A DNA stretch of 64,000 nucleotides from Limnohabitans sp. MMS-10A-178 (GTDB lineage: Bacteria > Pseudomonadota > Gammaproteobacteria > Burkholderiales > Burkholderiaceae_C), in the NCBI RefSeq assembly GCF_003063375.1, contig NZ_NERY01000001.1:496001-560000 (forward strand), in the 5' to 3' direction. Numbering within the stretch: position 1 is the stretch's first letter; each line of letters begins with the position of its first letter. Below, piece after piece: positions 56,653 to 64,000 of this stretch. The notes below the pieces were generated by a model. It was not told the origin of the DNA. It saw only the letters and a program-made list of their open reading frames with translations, and ran no database searches. The position numbers were made by a program, and so were the translations under genes.

Positions 56653-57686
56653 GCTGACACATCCACCACCAGGCCTCGGCCCGAGGGCGTCCAGTCGCTA
56701 GCTTCTGGCGGCCGCGCGCCGTGCACAACGTTGAAAGCGCGCATGTTGAGGCCTGCAGCGCGCAACTCATCGCCCAGCAAGTAAGAGCGAGATCGGGCCT
56801 GCGTCACCACAGACTCGTTCTCAGCCCACATGGTGAGCTCAAGTTGTTGGGCATTCATGAGTTGGGTCTTCAACCAAACTGGTCCCAAGTCTGCTGTTTT
56901 GGAATGCACATTGATGGTCAGCACCGCCTGTTCTCCATCTTGGCGCGGGCCGCGTCGAACGGTGAGTTCAATGGGGTTGGCATCGACAAAGGGCAGCGTC
57001 ATGCTGAACAAAACTTCTTGTTGGGCCTGCGCTTGAACAGCTTGCACTTGGCGAGCTTCAATGTCGTCTACTGCCCGGGTGAGTTTTTCAATGAGGCCTG
57101 TATCTGGCTCTTCATCGTTGCGCGCCACACTCAATTCAGCAATGAGTTTGCGCATCAATTGCTTCACATCTTGAGGTGGCTGCATACCTCTGGCTAACCA
57201 TACCTCGGCACCCATGGCAGCCATCATGGCCTGTTGCAAATTGCCAGGTGTGAGCTGAGACATGGACAATTGCATGCCTCGCCATTGCGCTTGCAAGTCG
57301 GGCCGTTGGACTTGGTTTAACAACTCATCCAAAGTGCCCGGCTGAAAAAGCTGCGGCAGCACCGAATTGACATTGGGTCTGTAAAGCAAGCTTGCGATGC
57401 GCGACACAATGGGGGGCGCGCTGATGGGCACCAGGTTGCCACCTTGCGCGCGCAACCAAATGGATTCGCCCACTTGTGTGGCCAACAGGCCGGGTGCGTG
57501 CAATGCTTTGCCTTGCAGCATGAGCATCGGTTGGTCTTGCTGTAGCCTGACGGAAGCCTGAACCACTTGCCCGTCTTTTAACCCCAACTCTGCGGCGGTG
57601 CTGGCCTGCAAAGGCAGCAATTTGCCTTCCAGATAGATGGTGGGGATTCGGCCGGGCGCAGCAAGTGCGTCGGCCACCGAAATCAT
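56649..57686 (-). CDS. fliK: FliK-like hook-length control protein
   Basis: 345 residues from the ATG at 57686, which overlaps the upstream stop as ATGA; a TTG at 57701 is less likely. The C-terminal domain (about 225-345) is of the Flg_hook type: VLFSMTLPFVDANPIELTVRRG, AVLTINVHSKTADLGPVWLKTQLMNAQQLELTMWAEN and a last helix with LRAAGLNMRAFNVVHG. The N-terminal half is hydrophobic and Gln/Leu-rich. The size is in the usual FliK range. Together with the FhlB-like gene it forms a substrate-switch pair. A second FliK-like gene is cut by the left edge (1-743). Confidence 0.85.
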   Translation of the reverse strand: MISVADALAAPGRIPTIYLEGKLLPLQASTAAELGLKDGQVVQASVRLQQDQPMLMLQGKALHAPGLLATQVGESIWLRAQGGNLVPISAPPIVSRIASLLYRPNVNSVLPQLFQPGTLDELLNQVQRPDLQAQWRGMQLSMSQLTPGNLQQAMMAAMGAEVWLARGMQPPQDVKQLMRKLIAELSVARNDEEPDTGLIEKLTRAVDDIEARQVQAVQAQAQQEVLFSMTLPFVDANPIELTVRRGPRQDGEQAVLTINVHSKTADLGPVWLKTQLMNAQQLELTMWAENESVVTQARSRSYLLGDELRAAGLNMRAFNVVHGARPPEASDWTPSGRGLVVDVSA

Positions 57687-58123
57687 GGGAAGCGGACCCA
57701 AGGCTTGCGAACGGCAGCGTCGCGAGCTGAAGGGCCGGGGTCTGAATTTTTAGCAGTATGAGCTGCTGCAAAGGGCGTCAAAACCGTAACGGCAATGTGG
57801 CCATGATCGGGCACAGCCAGCGTGGTACCTGCTTTGACACGCTGTTGAGGATTGCCTGAAATGATTTTGGGATTGGCATCTTGCAAGGCCTTGCGCAACA
57901 CGCTGCTGGCAATGGGGCTGTTGGGATAAAACTTTTGCACCAGTTTGTCGACAGCCGTACTTTGATCGAGTGTGACCTGAACAACAGCCACTGGTTCTGA
58001 AGGTTCAGCTGGGTTGTCGGCTGCGCGAACGTGAGTGGCTGCAACACATGACAAGGCACCCACCAGCAGCCAAGAGGAGGCTGTTGTGCTGTTCCAAAAT
58101 GCAGGATGTGAGGAAGTGTTCAT
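57683..58123 (-). CDS. Secreted FimV/LysM-like protein ending in WVRFP
   Basis: 146 residues. The signal peptide ends near residue 34 (THVRAAD). Residues 50-110 have a LysM/FimV-like layout: STAVDKLVQKFYPNSPIASSVLRKALQDANPKII, then QQRVKAGTTLAVPDHG. The protein ends PWVRFP. The layout and tail are shared with the protein at 20740-21345, which has three such tails. FimV domains bind peptidoglycan at the pole. It sits between flgT and fliK, so a role in placing or seating the flagellar base is likely but unproven. The stop overlaps the fliK start. Confidence 0.7.
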   Translation of the reverse strand: MNTSSHPAFWNSTTASSWLLVGALSCVAATHVRAADNPAEPSEPVAVVQVTLDQSTAVDKLVQKFYPNSPIASSVLRKALQDANPKIISGNPQQRVKAGTTLAVPDHGHIAVTVLTPFAAAHTAKNSDPGPSARDAAVRKPWVRFP

Positions 58124-58142
58124 GTCAAACTCAATTCAATCA

Positions 58143-59471
58143 TTAGGGTTTCAAAGTGGCTTTTTCGGCAGGCCATGCGCGCCAATTTGTTTGAACAATT
58201 TGCGCGGGGCCAGCCACAACCGTGAGTTTGGCACCGTGAGGTGTGACGGACTGCACCGTGGCCAGCAAAGTTTGGGGTGCGCCTTCACGGCTCATGAGCT
58301 CGGCAGGAAATTGTGCGGGATTGGCGATGAGCCACTCATCGCCTTTGCGAACACCCGACATAGACCCTGCATTGATTTCAACTTGCTGACCGCTGACGGA
58401 TGTGACCACCGGATTCAGGGCTTGGCAGTTGAGCCAGTCGTGTGATGTGTTGCGCCAAGCTTGAAGTTGTTCTTGAATTTTTGAGACACTGGCCGCTGTC
58501 AATTTGGGCGGCGCCCATGATGAGCGCTCAAGCTCCAATTGGAGGGTGGCTTCTTGGTCAAGCTGAGCAGGCTTACCGTCAGTGCTCACCAATTGAAACT
58601 CAAGTTTCATCAGGAAGTTTGGATTGGACGCGCCCATGTGAGCCTCTACAGCGGTGGGCGGCAAAGACTCTGTTTGCACCTTCAACATGGCGTGCCATGG
58701 CAGTGTTGTTGGCCTGTTACCAACCAGAGCTCGCTCATAGTTCGTCATGCTGTTGGCCATGGAGGCAGCGGTCAAATTGTTGACAGCACGCCAAGCATTA
58801 GGCTTGCCATTTTGGGCAATCGCTTGAACCCATTGCGCCTGAATTTGGGGCACCAATGCCTGCAATAAAAATTGTGGGGCAAGAGGTTCGATTTCAACTT
58901 CTAGGCCAATGACGTGGTTCATGCGCGCGCCCACTTGAGGGGTGCAGGCGGCTACAGCTGGCACCAATGCTTCGTCAGACATTGAGTTTTGTATGGGAGC
59001 CAAAACCTTGCTTACCATGGATCGCAACTTTTGCGCCGCAGCTTGTAAACCATTTTCATGGCTGTCTGATGCATCTGGCTTAGGCCCTTTGGCCTCAGGC
59101 TCTGGGTTGCTGGGATATTGCAATGTGGCTTTGGCTTGGCCGTTTTCATCGCGCTCAAATCTCAGTACTTTGACGCCGCGAACTTCGATGGCATTTTTAA
59201 AAGTGCTGTTTTCACGCAAGCTACCCTGTGAGTCAACCCAACTGGTGGAGGAAACGCGGGTGGGGCTTTGCAATGAGGCCTCGACCAGGCTTTGACGAAT
59301 GGCATCGAGCCTCTCTTGGGGTGTGAGAGGCGCTTGAGGTGCAACCGAGCCAATTGGCAACTTTTTGCTTGCCGCCGGTGCTGTGCTTTGGGCCGAAACC
59401 TGCACGCTCATGCCAGCGCTCAACGCGAGGCACAAGGCGTTGATGTGAAGGAGTTTGTGACCCAAGCGCAT
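58143..59471 (-). CDS. FlgT-like flagellar H-ring protein
   Basis: 442 residues with a signal peptide (1-28, ending VSAQ). Three regions fit FlgT of Vibrio: an N-terminal domain (ERLDAIRQSLVEASLQSP, then FKNAIEVRGVKVLRFERDENGQAKATLQY), a middle domain (about 165-320) and a C-terminal beta domain (VTSVSGQQVEINAGSMSGVRKGDEWLI). In Vibrio, FlgT forms the H ring around the L/P rings and helps recruit the T ring and the stator. The upstream neighbour encodes FlgP, another H-ring component, which strongly supports the call. Cys181 and Cys367 may form a disulfide. It follows flgP by 2 bases. Confidence 0.75.
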   Translation of the reverse strand: MRLGHKLLHINALCLALSAGMSVQVSAQSTAPAASKKLPIGSVAPQAPLTPQERLDAIRQSLVEASLQSPTRVSSTSWVDSQGSLRENSTFKNAIEVRGVKVLRFERDENGQAKATLQYPSNPEPEAKGPKPDASDSHENGLQAAAQKLRSMVSKVLAPIQNSMSDEALVPAVAACTPQVGARMNHVIGLEVEIEPLAPQFLLQALVPQIQAQWVQAIAQNGKPNAWRAVNNLTAASMANSMTNYERALVGNRPTTLPWHAMLKVQTESLPPTAVEAHMGASNPNFLMKLEFQLVSTDGKPAQLDQEATLQLELERSSWAPPKLTAASVSKIQEQLQAWRNTSHDWLNCQALNPVVTSVSGQQVEINAGSMSGVRKGDEWLIANPAQFPAELMSREGAPQTLLATVQSVTPHGAKLTVVAGPAQIVQTNWRAWPAEKATLKP

Positions 59472-59473
59472 GA

Positions 59474-59953
59474 TCAGCGACCTTTGGAAACCATCTGACC
59501 CATGAACAAAATGCGCAAATCTTGCACCACATCTTTGTCGAGCGACAAAGTGGTTTCGTAAGTGTCATCACCCACGGGGGTGATGCTGACCAAACGAGCG
59601 CCATAAATCACACCTTCTACTTTGGTGCGAAAGGTATCGTTGGTCACCACCATGTCGGCCACGGTTGTGCTGGAATCCAGTTGCTGACCATAGACCTGCT
59701 CGGTCAAGTTGCGGTAGGCATCGAGTTTGGAGGCCCGAATGGCCATCAAACGTTGCTGCGCTGGGTTTCTGTGGTTTTGCACAGCAACCACTGCATAGCC
59801 TGTGGCGGTGATGGTTTCCCGTTTTTCAATCAACGGTGAAACCATGGCGGTCTGGTCTTTGGTGTTGGGCGACAACATTGCCAAATCCACAGATTTACAG
59901 CCAGTTAGAGCCACCAAGCCAAATGCCAAGCAGAGTGAGGTCATGCGTTTCAT
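59474..59953 (-). CDS. FlgP-like outer-membrane lipoprotein (LPP20 family)
   Basis: 159 residues from the ATG at 59953 (ribosome binding site AAGGAA); an upstream start at 60064 is not supported. The lipobox LTGC gives Cys19 as lipidation site. The segment TITATGYAVVAVQNHRNPAQQRLMAIRASKLDAYRNLTEQVYGQQLDSSTTVADMVV is the LPP20 pattern found in FlgP of Vibrio and Campylobacter, where it builds a disk or H ring at the outer membrane. The gene is the first of flgP-flgT-fimV-like-fliK-fhlB and diverges from the FleQ-like regulator. No FlgO gene is seen here. Confidence 0.8.
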   Translation of the reverse strand: MKRMTSLCLAFGLVALTGCKSVDLAMLSPNTKDQTAMVSPLIEKRETITATGYAVVAVQNHRNPAQQRLMAIRASKLDAYRNLTEQVYGQQLDSSTTVADMVVTNDTFRTKVEGVIYGARLVSITPVGDDTYETTLSLDKDVVQDLRILFMGQMVSKGR

Positions 59954-60156
59954 GTTCAGTTCCTTGTTAGAAGGGAGGACTTGAAGTCCTTCACCCTCTG
60001 ATTCGGCTTCAACTGGCGAAGCTTGAGACTTTGCGAAGCCGCTTGTTGCGAAAAGGCGAAGCACCTTGACGGTTTTCCGACATTTAAGACATTTTTAACC
60101 AAAATTGCAATACAGTGCTGTCTGGAGACATTTCATGACCATTGCAACCATAGTCC

Positions 60157-61344
60157 ATGGCTAAAAAGAGCCCTTCAAAAGCTTTTATTGGCGCCAGTGC
60201 TGGCGCTGAGGCCATTCGTCATTTGATTGAACGCGTGGCTTCATCTAGCGCCACGGTTCTAATTACCGGTGAAAGTGGCACGGGCAAAGAGTTGGTGGCC
60301 AGGGCTTTGCACGATCAATCCGACCGGAGTGGCGGAAATTTTGTCCCCATCAATTGTGCTGCCATCCCCAAAGATTTGCTGGAAAGTGAATTGTTTGGCC
60401 ACCGTAAGGGTGCTTTTACAGGGGCGATGGCCGATCGCATTGGTAGGTTTGAGTTGGCTCACGGCGGCACCATTTTCTTGGACGAAATTGGAGATTTGTC
60501 TTTGGACATGCAGGTCAAACTGCTGCGTGTGTTGCAAGAGCGAACGGTTGATCCTGTGGGTGGCTTGAAATCGGTGGAGGTGGATGTGCGTGTGGTGGCC
60601 GCCACGCACCGAGATTTGGAGGCGGAAATTGAGGCAGGTCGATTCAGAGAAGACTTGTATTACCGTCTCAATGTGCTCCCTTTGAACACGCCCGCATTGC
60701 GCCAAAGAACACAAGATGTACCTGCCTTGCTGGCCCACTTTGCCGAGCATTTTGCGGTCAAAGGTCAGACGCCTATTTCGTTCACGGCAGACTTTATAGA
60801 AGCATTGAAAGATTATGCGTGGCCTGGCAATGTGCGGGAATTGTCCAACTTGGTCGATCGCTTTAACACCCTGTTCAGCGGCCAACTTTTGAGTTTGGCA
60901 ACGGTGCCCTCTTCCTTGTTGCCCAAGGGCTTGCGCGCGCTTCAGGCCCAGCGCGTTAGCACTCCCATTGTCGACTCGCTTGAAATTGTGGCGCCCTTGG
61001 CCAAAGAAATGCAGCACAGCGCCAATGCAGACATGATGAACCCCTTTGCCAACCCTGCGCCACCTTTAGAGATGGACCTGCACAATGAAGTTGAGGACAT
61101 CATCATGTTGGCGCAAGGTTTGCCCAGCTTACCGCCTGAGGGCTTGTCTTTGAAAGACCGCTTGGCCGATATTGAGAAAGACCTTATTGTGCAAGCTTTG
61201 AACCGCACAGACGGCAATGTCTCTCAAACTGCGCGGCTTCTCAATTTGCAGCGCACCACCTTGATTGAAAAGCTCAACAAGTACGATTTGCGGCAGGGCA
61301 CCTTGCCTGTTGCAAACTCTGATCTTGAAAGAGACGTGGGCTAA
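60157..61344 (+). CDS. FleQ/FlrA-like sigma-54 activator lacking the N-terminal regulatory domain
   Basis: 395 residues, about 100 fewer than FleQ. The AAA+ domain begins almost at the N-terminus: Walker A GESGTGKE near residue 35, the sigma-54 loop GAFTGA near 90, Walker [12 protein letters not shown] near 107 and the sensor segment [17 protein letters not shown]. The C-terminal part [46 protein letters not shown] closely matches the FleQ/FlrA DNA-binding end rather than the NtrC type. FleQ and FlrA are flagellar master regulators. The FleQ receiver-like domain is missing. It is divergent from flgP and converges with the coiled-coil membrane gene 11 bases away. Confidence 0.92.
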   Translation: MAKKSPSKAFIGASAGAEAIRHLIERVASSSATVLITGESGTGKELVARALHDQSDRSGGNFVPINCAAIPKDLLESELFGHRKGAFTGAMADRIGRFELAHGGTIFLDEIGDLSLDMQVKLLRVLQERTVDPVGGLKSVEVDVRVVAATHRDLEAEIEAGRFREDLYYRLNVLPLNTPALRQRTQDVPALLAHFAEHFAVKGQTPISFTADFIEALKDYAWPGNVRELSNLVDRFNTLFSGQLLSLATVPSSLLPKGLRALQAQRVSTPIVDSLEIVAPLAKEMQHSANADMMNPFANPAPPLEMDLHNEVEDIIMLAQGLPSLPPEGLSLKDRLADIEKDLIVQALNRTDGNVSQTARLLNLQRTTLIEKLNKYDLRQGTLPVANSDLERDVG

Positions 61345-61355
61345 GCCCAACTCAA

Positions 61356-62222
61356 TCAGGGTTTGGAACTCAAGACGCCACTTGCACCCGCAGGTGTTGT
61401 TTCTTGTTGAGGGCGTGGGTATTGAACCATGCGCTCGCGTTGTTTGGCAGCCGCAAGTGCGGCTTGGTTGGCAGCATTGGCGTTGGCGTTCGATTTGATC
61501 GTGACTGCATTTTCAGCAGCCTGACGTTCCTTTTGCAAGCGCGCCAGTGCTTCCATTTCTTTCTTGAATGAACCGGTTTCTCCCACCGCACCTTGAAGCC
61601 CGCCCACCTGATTGGCCAAGGCATTCAAAGCTTTTGACTGCTGCACAAATCGGCCCTCTAAAGACTTCACTTGAGCGGCCAAGGCTTGGCCTTTTTCACC
61701 CACTTGTTGAGCGGTTTTTTCAGGCACGCTTTCAGATTGTTTAATGGCCTCGTTCAGACGGGTTTCCAAACTGCCTTGCATTTTGGTAATGTCATCTTGT
61801 TTGGCCACCATGGCTTGAAGGCCCTCGTTGACTGAGCCAACCATTTCCATAGAGTCGTTCAGCTCAACCACGCGTTTGCTGAGAGACGCCAGCATGGCGT
61901 CCATTTGATTGATGCGGGACTTCAAGGTGAAAATGGATGTGCCAAAAATGATGGCCGTGACAAACATCAAGCCGCCAGCAATGCCCAACATGATTTGGTG
62001 CTGCTTCTTGTTGGCCTTCATGAGCTCTTCAAGATTGTGCGTGGCTTTTTTCATGTTTTCGCCCGCGCCCACAGCCAAGTTGGCCGAGCGGGTGGCAAGC
62101 TCAGCCGATTCGAGCGCCACCATTTTGATGCCCTCTAATTCGTCATTGTCTGACTGAGCATTGTGGGCGGCATGGTCTTGATGGCCATGATCGTGTCCGC
62201 CTGTTGTGGGTTGAGTGCTCAT
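61356..62222 (-). CDS. Single-pass membrane protein with coiled coils, unknown function
   Basis: 288 residues. A His-rich N-terminus (HDHGHQDHAAH, residues 10-20) is followed by a helical region (28-72), one membrane helix (about 78-98) and a long coiled-coil-like region (100-240) with repeated heptads such as VVELNDSMEMVGSVNEGLQAM. The C-terminal 45 residues are Ala/Asn/Gln-rich and probably disordered. No enzyme motif is visible. It follows the acidic protein at 62234-62773 by 11 bases with an AAGGAA ribosome binding site, and both follow flhB. A structural or stator-related part of this flagellar system is conceivable, but I do not recognise the family. Confidence 0.65.
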   Translation of the reverse strand: MSTQPTTGGHDHGHQDHAAHNAQSDNDELEGIKMVALESAELATRSANLAVGAGENMKKATHNLEELMKANKKQHQIMLGIAGGLMFVTAIIFGTSIFTLKSRINQMDAMLASLSKRVVELNDSMEMVGSVNEGLQAMVAKQDDITKMQGSLETRLNEAIKQSESVPEKTAQQVGEKGQALAAQVKSLEGRFVQQSKALNALANQVGGLQGAVGETGSFKKEMEALARLQKERQAAENAVTIKSNANANAANQAALAAAKQRERMVQYPRPQQETTPAGASGVLSSKP

Positions 62223-62233
62223 TGAGAGTTCCT

Positions 62234-62773
62234 TTACTCAAGCTTGTCCAGGCGTGCACGCAACTGGTCATTCTCGATTTTGATATTGATAACGCGAGCT
62301 GGGAAGTCCATCACGGGCTCCTCTTCATAGACTTGCTCTGAAAAAGGTGCCGCCGCTTCTTCGACCACAGCTTTACTTTCTATAGCATCGACACCAACTG
62401 CTTTCTCTTGAGGCTTCAAAATGCTGTCTAGTTTGGTGATATCGACCTGTTTGCGAACAGGCGGCGGTACAGCGGCGCTTTTTTCGTTTGAAACAAAGCG
62501 ATCGGGCATATCGGCTGCGGTTTGATAGCCCTTGTAGTTTGGGTCTTGAGCATGAAAGCTATGTAACTGCTCAGCCTGTTGACTCACGCCGCCGTCCATT
62601 ACCAGGTGTTCAACCGCATGCTGGTCGGGATCGGCCAAAACTTTGCGCACGGCAGGCGTACCTTCTTCCCCCTTTTTACCCACCGCCACATTGGTGCCTT
62701 CGGGCATGGTAACTTCGTGGGGGCGATCACTTTTGATGATCACAGGCTCGTTGGATTTGGAATTTTCGCTCAT
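62234..62773 (-). CDS. Acidic soluble protein of unknown function in the flhB operon
   Basis: 179 residues, rich in Glu, Val, Pro and Lys, with no signal peptide or membrane helix. The first 110 residues look disordered. The last 25 residues, INIKIENDQLRARLDKLE, form a short leucine-zipper-like helix that could pair with the coiled coil of the next protein. It lies 22 bases after flhB and 11 bases before the membrane protein gene, so the three are probably one transcript. I recognise no family. Confidence 0.6.
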   Translation of the reverse strand: MSENSKSNEPVIIKSDRPHEVTMPEGTNVAVGKKGEEGTPAVRKVLADPDQHAVEHLVMDGGVSQQAEQLHSFHAQDPNYKGYQTAADMPDRFVSNEKSAAVPPPVRKQVDITKLDSILKPQEKAVGVDAIESKAVVEEAAAPFSEQVYEEEPVMDFPARVINIKIENDQLRARLDKLE

Positions 62774-62795
62774 GGTATTTCCTGACTTTCTTGCT

Positions 62796-63944
62796 TTAAG
62801 AGGTCATCAACCTGCCGTCCGCATCAAATTGCATGGAGGCAGGGACTTTAGGGTTGGGTTTGGACATGGGTGCCACGCCTGGCCTGACATCAGCCAAGCT
62901 AAACACATAGGCAATGACTTGCGCAACGGCCAAGTACAAAGCCTCGGGTACGGGGTGGTCGAGTTCGGTCTTGAAATAAAGAGCACGCGCAAGCGGCGGC
63001 GCTGCAAACATTTCAACACCATGCTTTTGAGCCTCTTCGCGAATACGCGCAGCCATGTGGTCAGTACCTTTGGCTAACAAAATGGGAGCGCCATCGCCGG
63101 TGGGATCGTAAGACAGGGCAACTGCAAAGTGCTCAGGGTTGGTAATGACAACGTCTGCATCTTTGACTTTTTCAAGCATTCGGTTGTTGGCCATTTCGCG
63201 TTGGCGTTGGCGAATTTGTTGCTTGATTTCAGGGTTACCTTCCATGTCCTTCATTTCATCTTTGATTTCTTGCTTGGTCATGCGCATGCGCTTGATGAAA
63301 GAATATTTTTGGTAAGGCGCATCAATGAGCGCAATGACCAATAAGCTCAAAGATAACCACAAGGCCGATTCGCCAATCATCCAAGCAGCCGCAGCCAGAG
63401 CGGGTTCGACAGCCATTTGACCGAGCTGTAACATTTGATCCATTTGCCGGCTGACCAGCGCCCAAAGCACGGAAGCCACCAAAGTGAATTTCAAAATGGC
63501 CTTTAACAATTCCACAGCGGCGTGAGTGCCAAACATGCGCTTGAATCCAGAAAGCAAACTCAGTTTGCTGAACTTGGGTGCAAGGCTTTTCAATGAAAAG
63601 AGATAGCCGCCCGTGGCACCGCTGGACAACACGGCCAACACGGCCGTGACCAAGAGCACAGGCACGATGAGCAAGAAGCTCTCGCCCAACTGATGTGCAA
63701 AAGCGGTAATCATCAAGTCGGGGTTGTCTAAAGCTTTGCGGTCGAACTTAAAGCCGGATGCAAAAATTTCGGCTACTTGTTGAAGCCAGTAGCCGCCCAT
63801 CATGAACAAAGCCAAGATGGCGCCAATGGTGACCGCTGCTGCAGGCAGCTCGATTGAGCGCGCCACTTGACCTTCATCACGGGCGTTGCGTAGTTTTCGG
63901 GCCGTGGGCTCTTCGGTTTTTTCGGCGCTGGATTCTTCAGCCAT
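62796..63944 (-). CDS. flhB: Flagellar export switch protein FlhB
   Basis: 382 residues. FlhB is an inner-membrane part of the export gate and changes export from rod/hook to filament substrates. Four hydrophobic segments lie between residues 30 and 210. The cytoplasmic linker KYSFIKRMRMTKQEIKDEMKDMEGNPEIKQQIRQRQREMA and the autocleavage site, here NPEH in VVITNPEHFAVALSYD, are clear (NPTH in Salmonella). The C-terminal domain ends with a 30-residue Pro/Lys tail. An FlhB-like partner domain is also encoded at 56299-56652. The 56 bases left upstream do not allow a call on the preceding gene. Confidence 0.98.
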   Translation of the reverse strand: MAEESSAEKTEEPTARKLRNARDEGQVARSIELPAAAVTIGAILALFMMGGYWLQQVAEIFASGFKFDRKALDNPDLMITAFAHQLGESFLLIVPVLLVTAVLAVLSSGATGGYLFSLKSLAPKFSKLSLLSGFKRMFGTHAAVELLKAILKFTLVASVLWALVSRQMDQMLQLGQMAVEPALAAAAWMIGESALWLSLSLLVIALIDAPYQKYSFIKRMRMTKQEIKDEMKDMEGNPEIKQQIRQRQREMANNRMLEKVKDADVVITNPEHFAVALSYDPTGDGAPILLAKGTDHMAARIREEAQKHGVEMFAAPPLARALYFKTELDHPVPEALYLAVAQVIAYVFSLADVRPGVAPMSKPNPKVPASMQFDADGRLMTS

Positions 63945-64000
63945 ATTTCAGCTCTTTCAAGAGATACCAACCAAGGCGCGGACTTGAAAAAAGCCCTGCA

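Noticed and set aside
60106..60119. Sigma-54-like site upstream of flgP (CAGCAC...TTGCA on the minus strand)
   Set aside because: The distance between the -24 and -12 elements is one base short, which normally abolishes function, and the GG of the -24 element is incomplete.
63945..64000. Possible end of a gene upstream of flhB (one frame stops inside the flhB start, another at the TGA near 63960)
   Set aside because: Only 56 bases are available and neither short C-terminal peptide is recognisable.

Overview
The window is almost entirely a flagellar gene cluster from a Gram-negative bacterium, most likely a betaproteobacterium of the order Burkholderiales (Comamonadaceae-like). The evidence is the Bug-type solute-binding protein, the flagellin and FliD types, the FliK plus small FlhB-like protein pair, and the FlhF/FlhG/FliA block. 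No taxonomic marker such as rRNA is present, so this is an inference. FlhDC, the usual Burkholderiales flagellar master regulator, is not in the window. Instead there are two sigma-54 activators and three near-consensus sigma-54 promoters, plus several sigma-28 promoters, which resembles the polar flagellar hierarchy of Pseudomonas and Vibrio.

Layout, left to right. 1-5156 (minus): filament set A (two short flagellins, FlaG, FliD, FliS) and a truncated FliK-like gene at the edge. 5356-10218 (plus): flhA-flhF-flhG-fliA. 10254-14951 (minus): flgN, flgM and flgA, preceded in the same tight run by a CheW-like protein, a receptor-like membrane protein and a CheA-like protein without a kinase domain. 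15023-20659: a metabolic island (aminotransferase, isocitrate-lyase-family enzyme, Bug protein, VOC protein, YkgJ protein), tRNA-Phe and an MFS transporter. 20740-24164: secreted or surface proteins (FimV/LysM-like protein, alpha-carbonic anhydrase, lipoprotein, adhesin-E-like protein). 24179-32592 (minus): a sigma-54 activator followed by fliE-F-G-H-I-J and a methyltransferase-like gene. 32725-38138 (minus): filament set B (two long flagellins, a TPR protein, a second FlaG). 38365-39026: a TumE/TumA toxin-antitoxin pair. 39112-53033 (minus): flgB to flgL and a second, larger FliD. 53308-54552: a LysM lytic transglycosylase. 54575-56295 (plus): a second flgA-flgM-flgN set. 56299-59953 (minus): flgP-flgT-fimV-like-fliK-fhlB. 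60157-61344 (plus): a FleQ/FlrA-like activator. 61356-63944 (minus): flhB and two uncharacterised genes. The last 56 bases hold no gene that I can assign. No gene-free stretch exceeds 300 bases.

Inferred logic: the FleQ-like activator and the FlrC-like activator, with sigma-54, switch on the basal body/hook operons (promoters at 53114-53129 and 32634-32649) and the TPR gene with a long flagellin (35666-35681). FliA, held by one or two FlgM proteins, then drives flagellins, FlaG and the second flgMN pair from sigma-28 promoters. Most basal-body genes found here are single-copy, whereas flagellin, FliD, FlaG, FlgA, FlgM, FlgN and FliK occur two or more times. This suggests one motor that can be fitted with two kinds of filament. 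The most unusual element is the degenerate chemosensory trio coupled to flgAMN. Genes for FliL-R, the Mot stator, FlhDC, CheY/CheZ and RpoN are not in the window.
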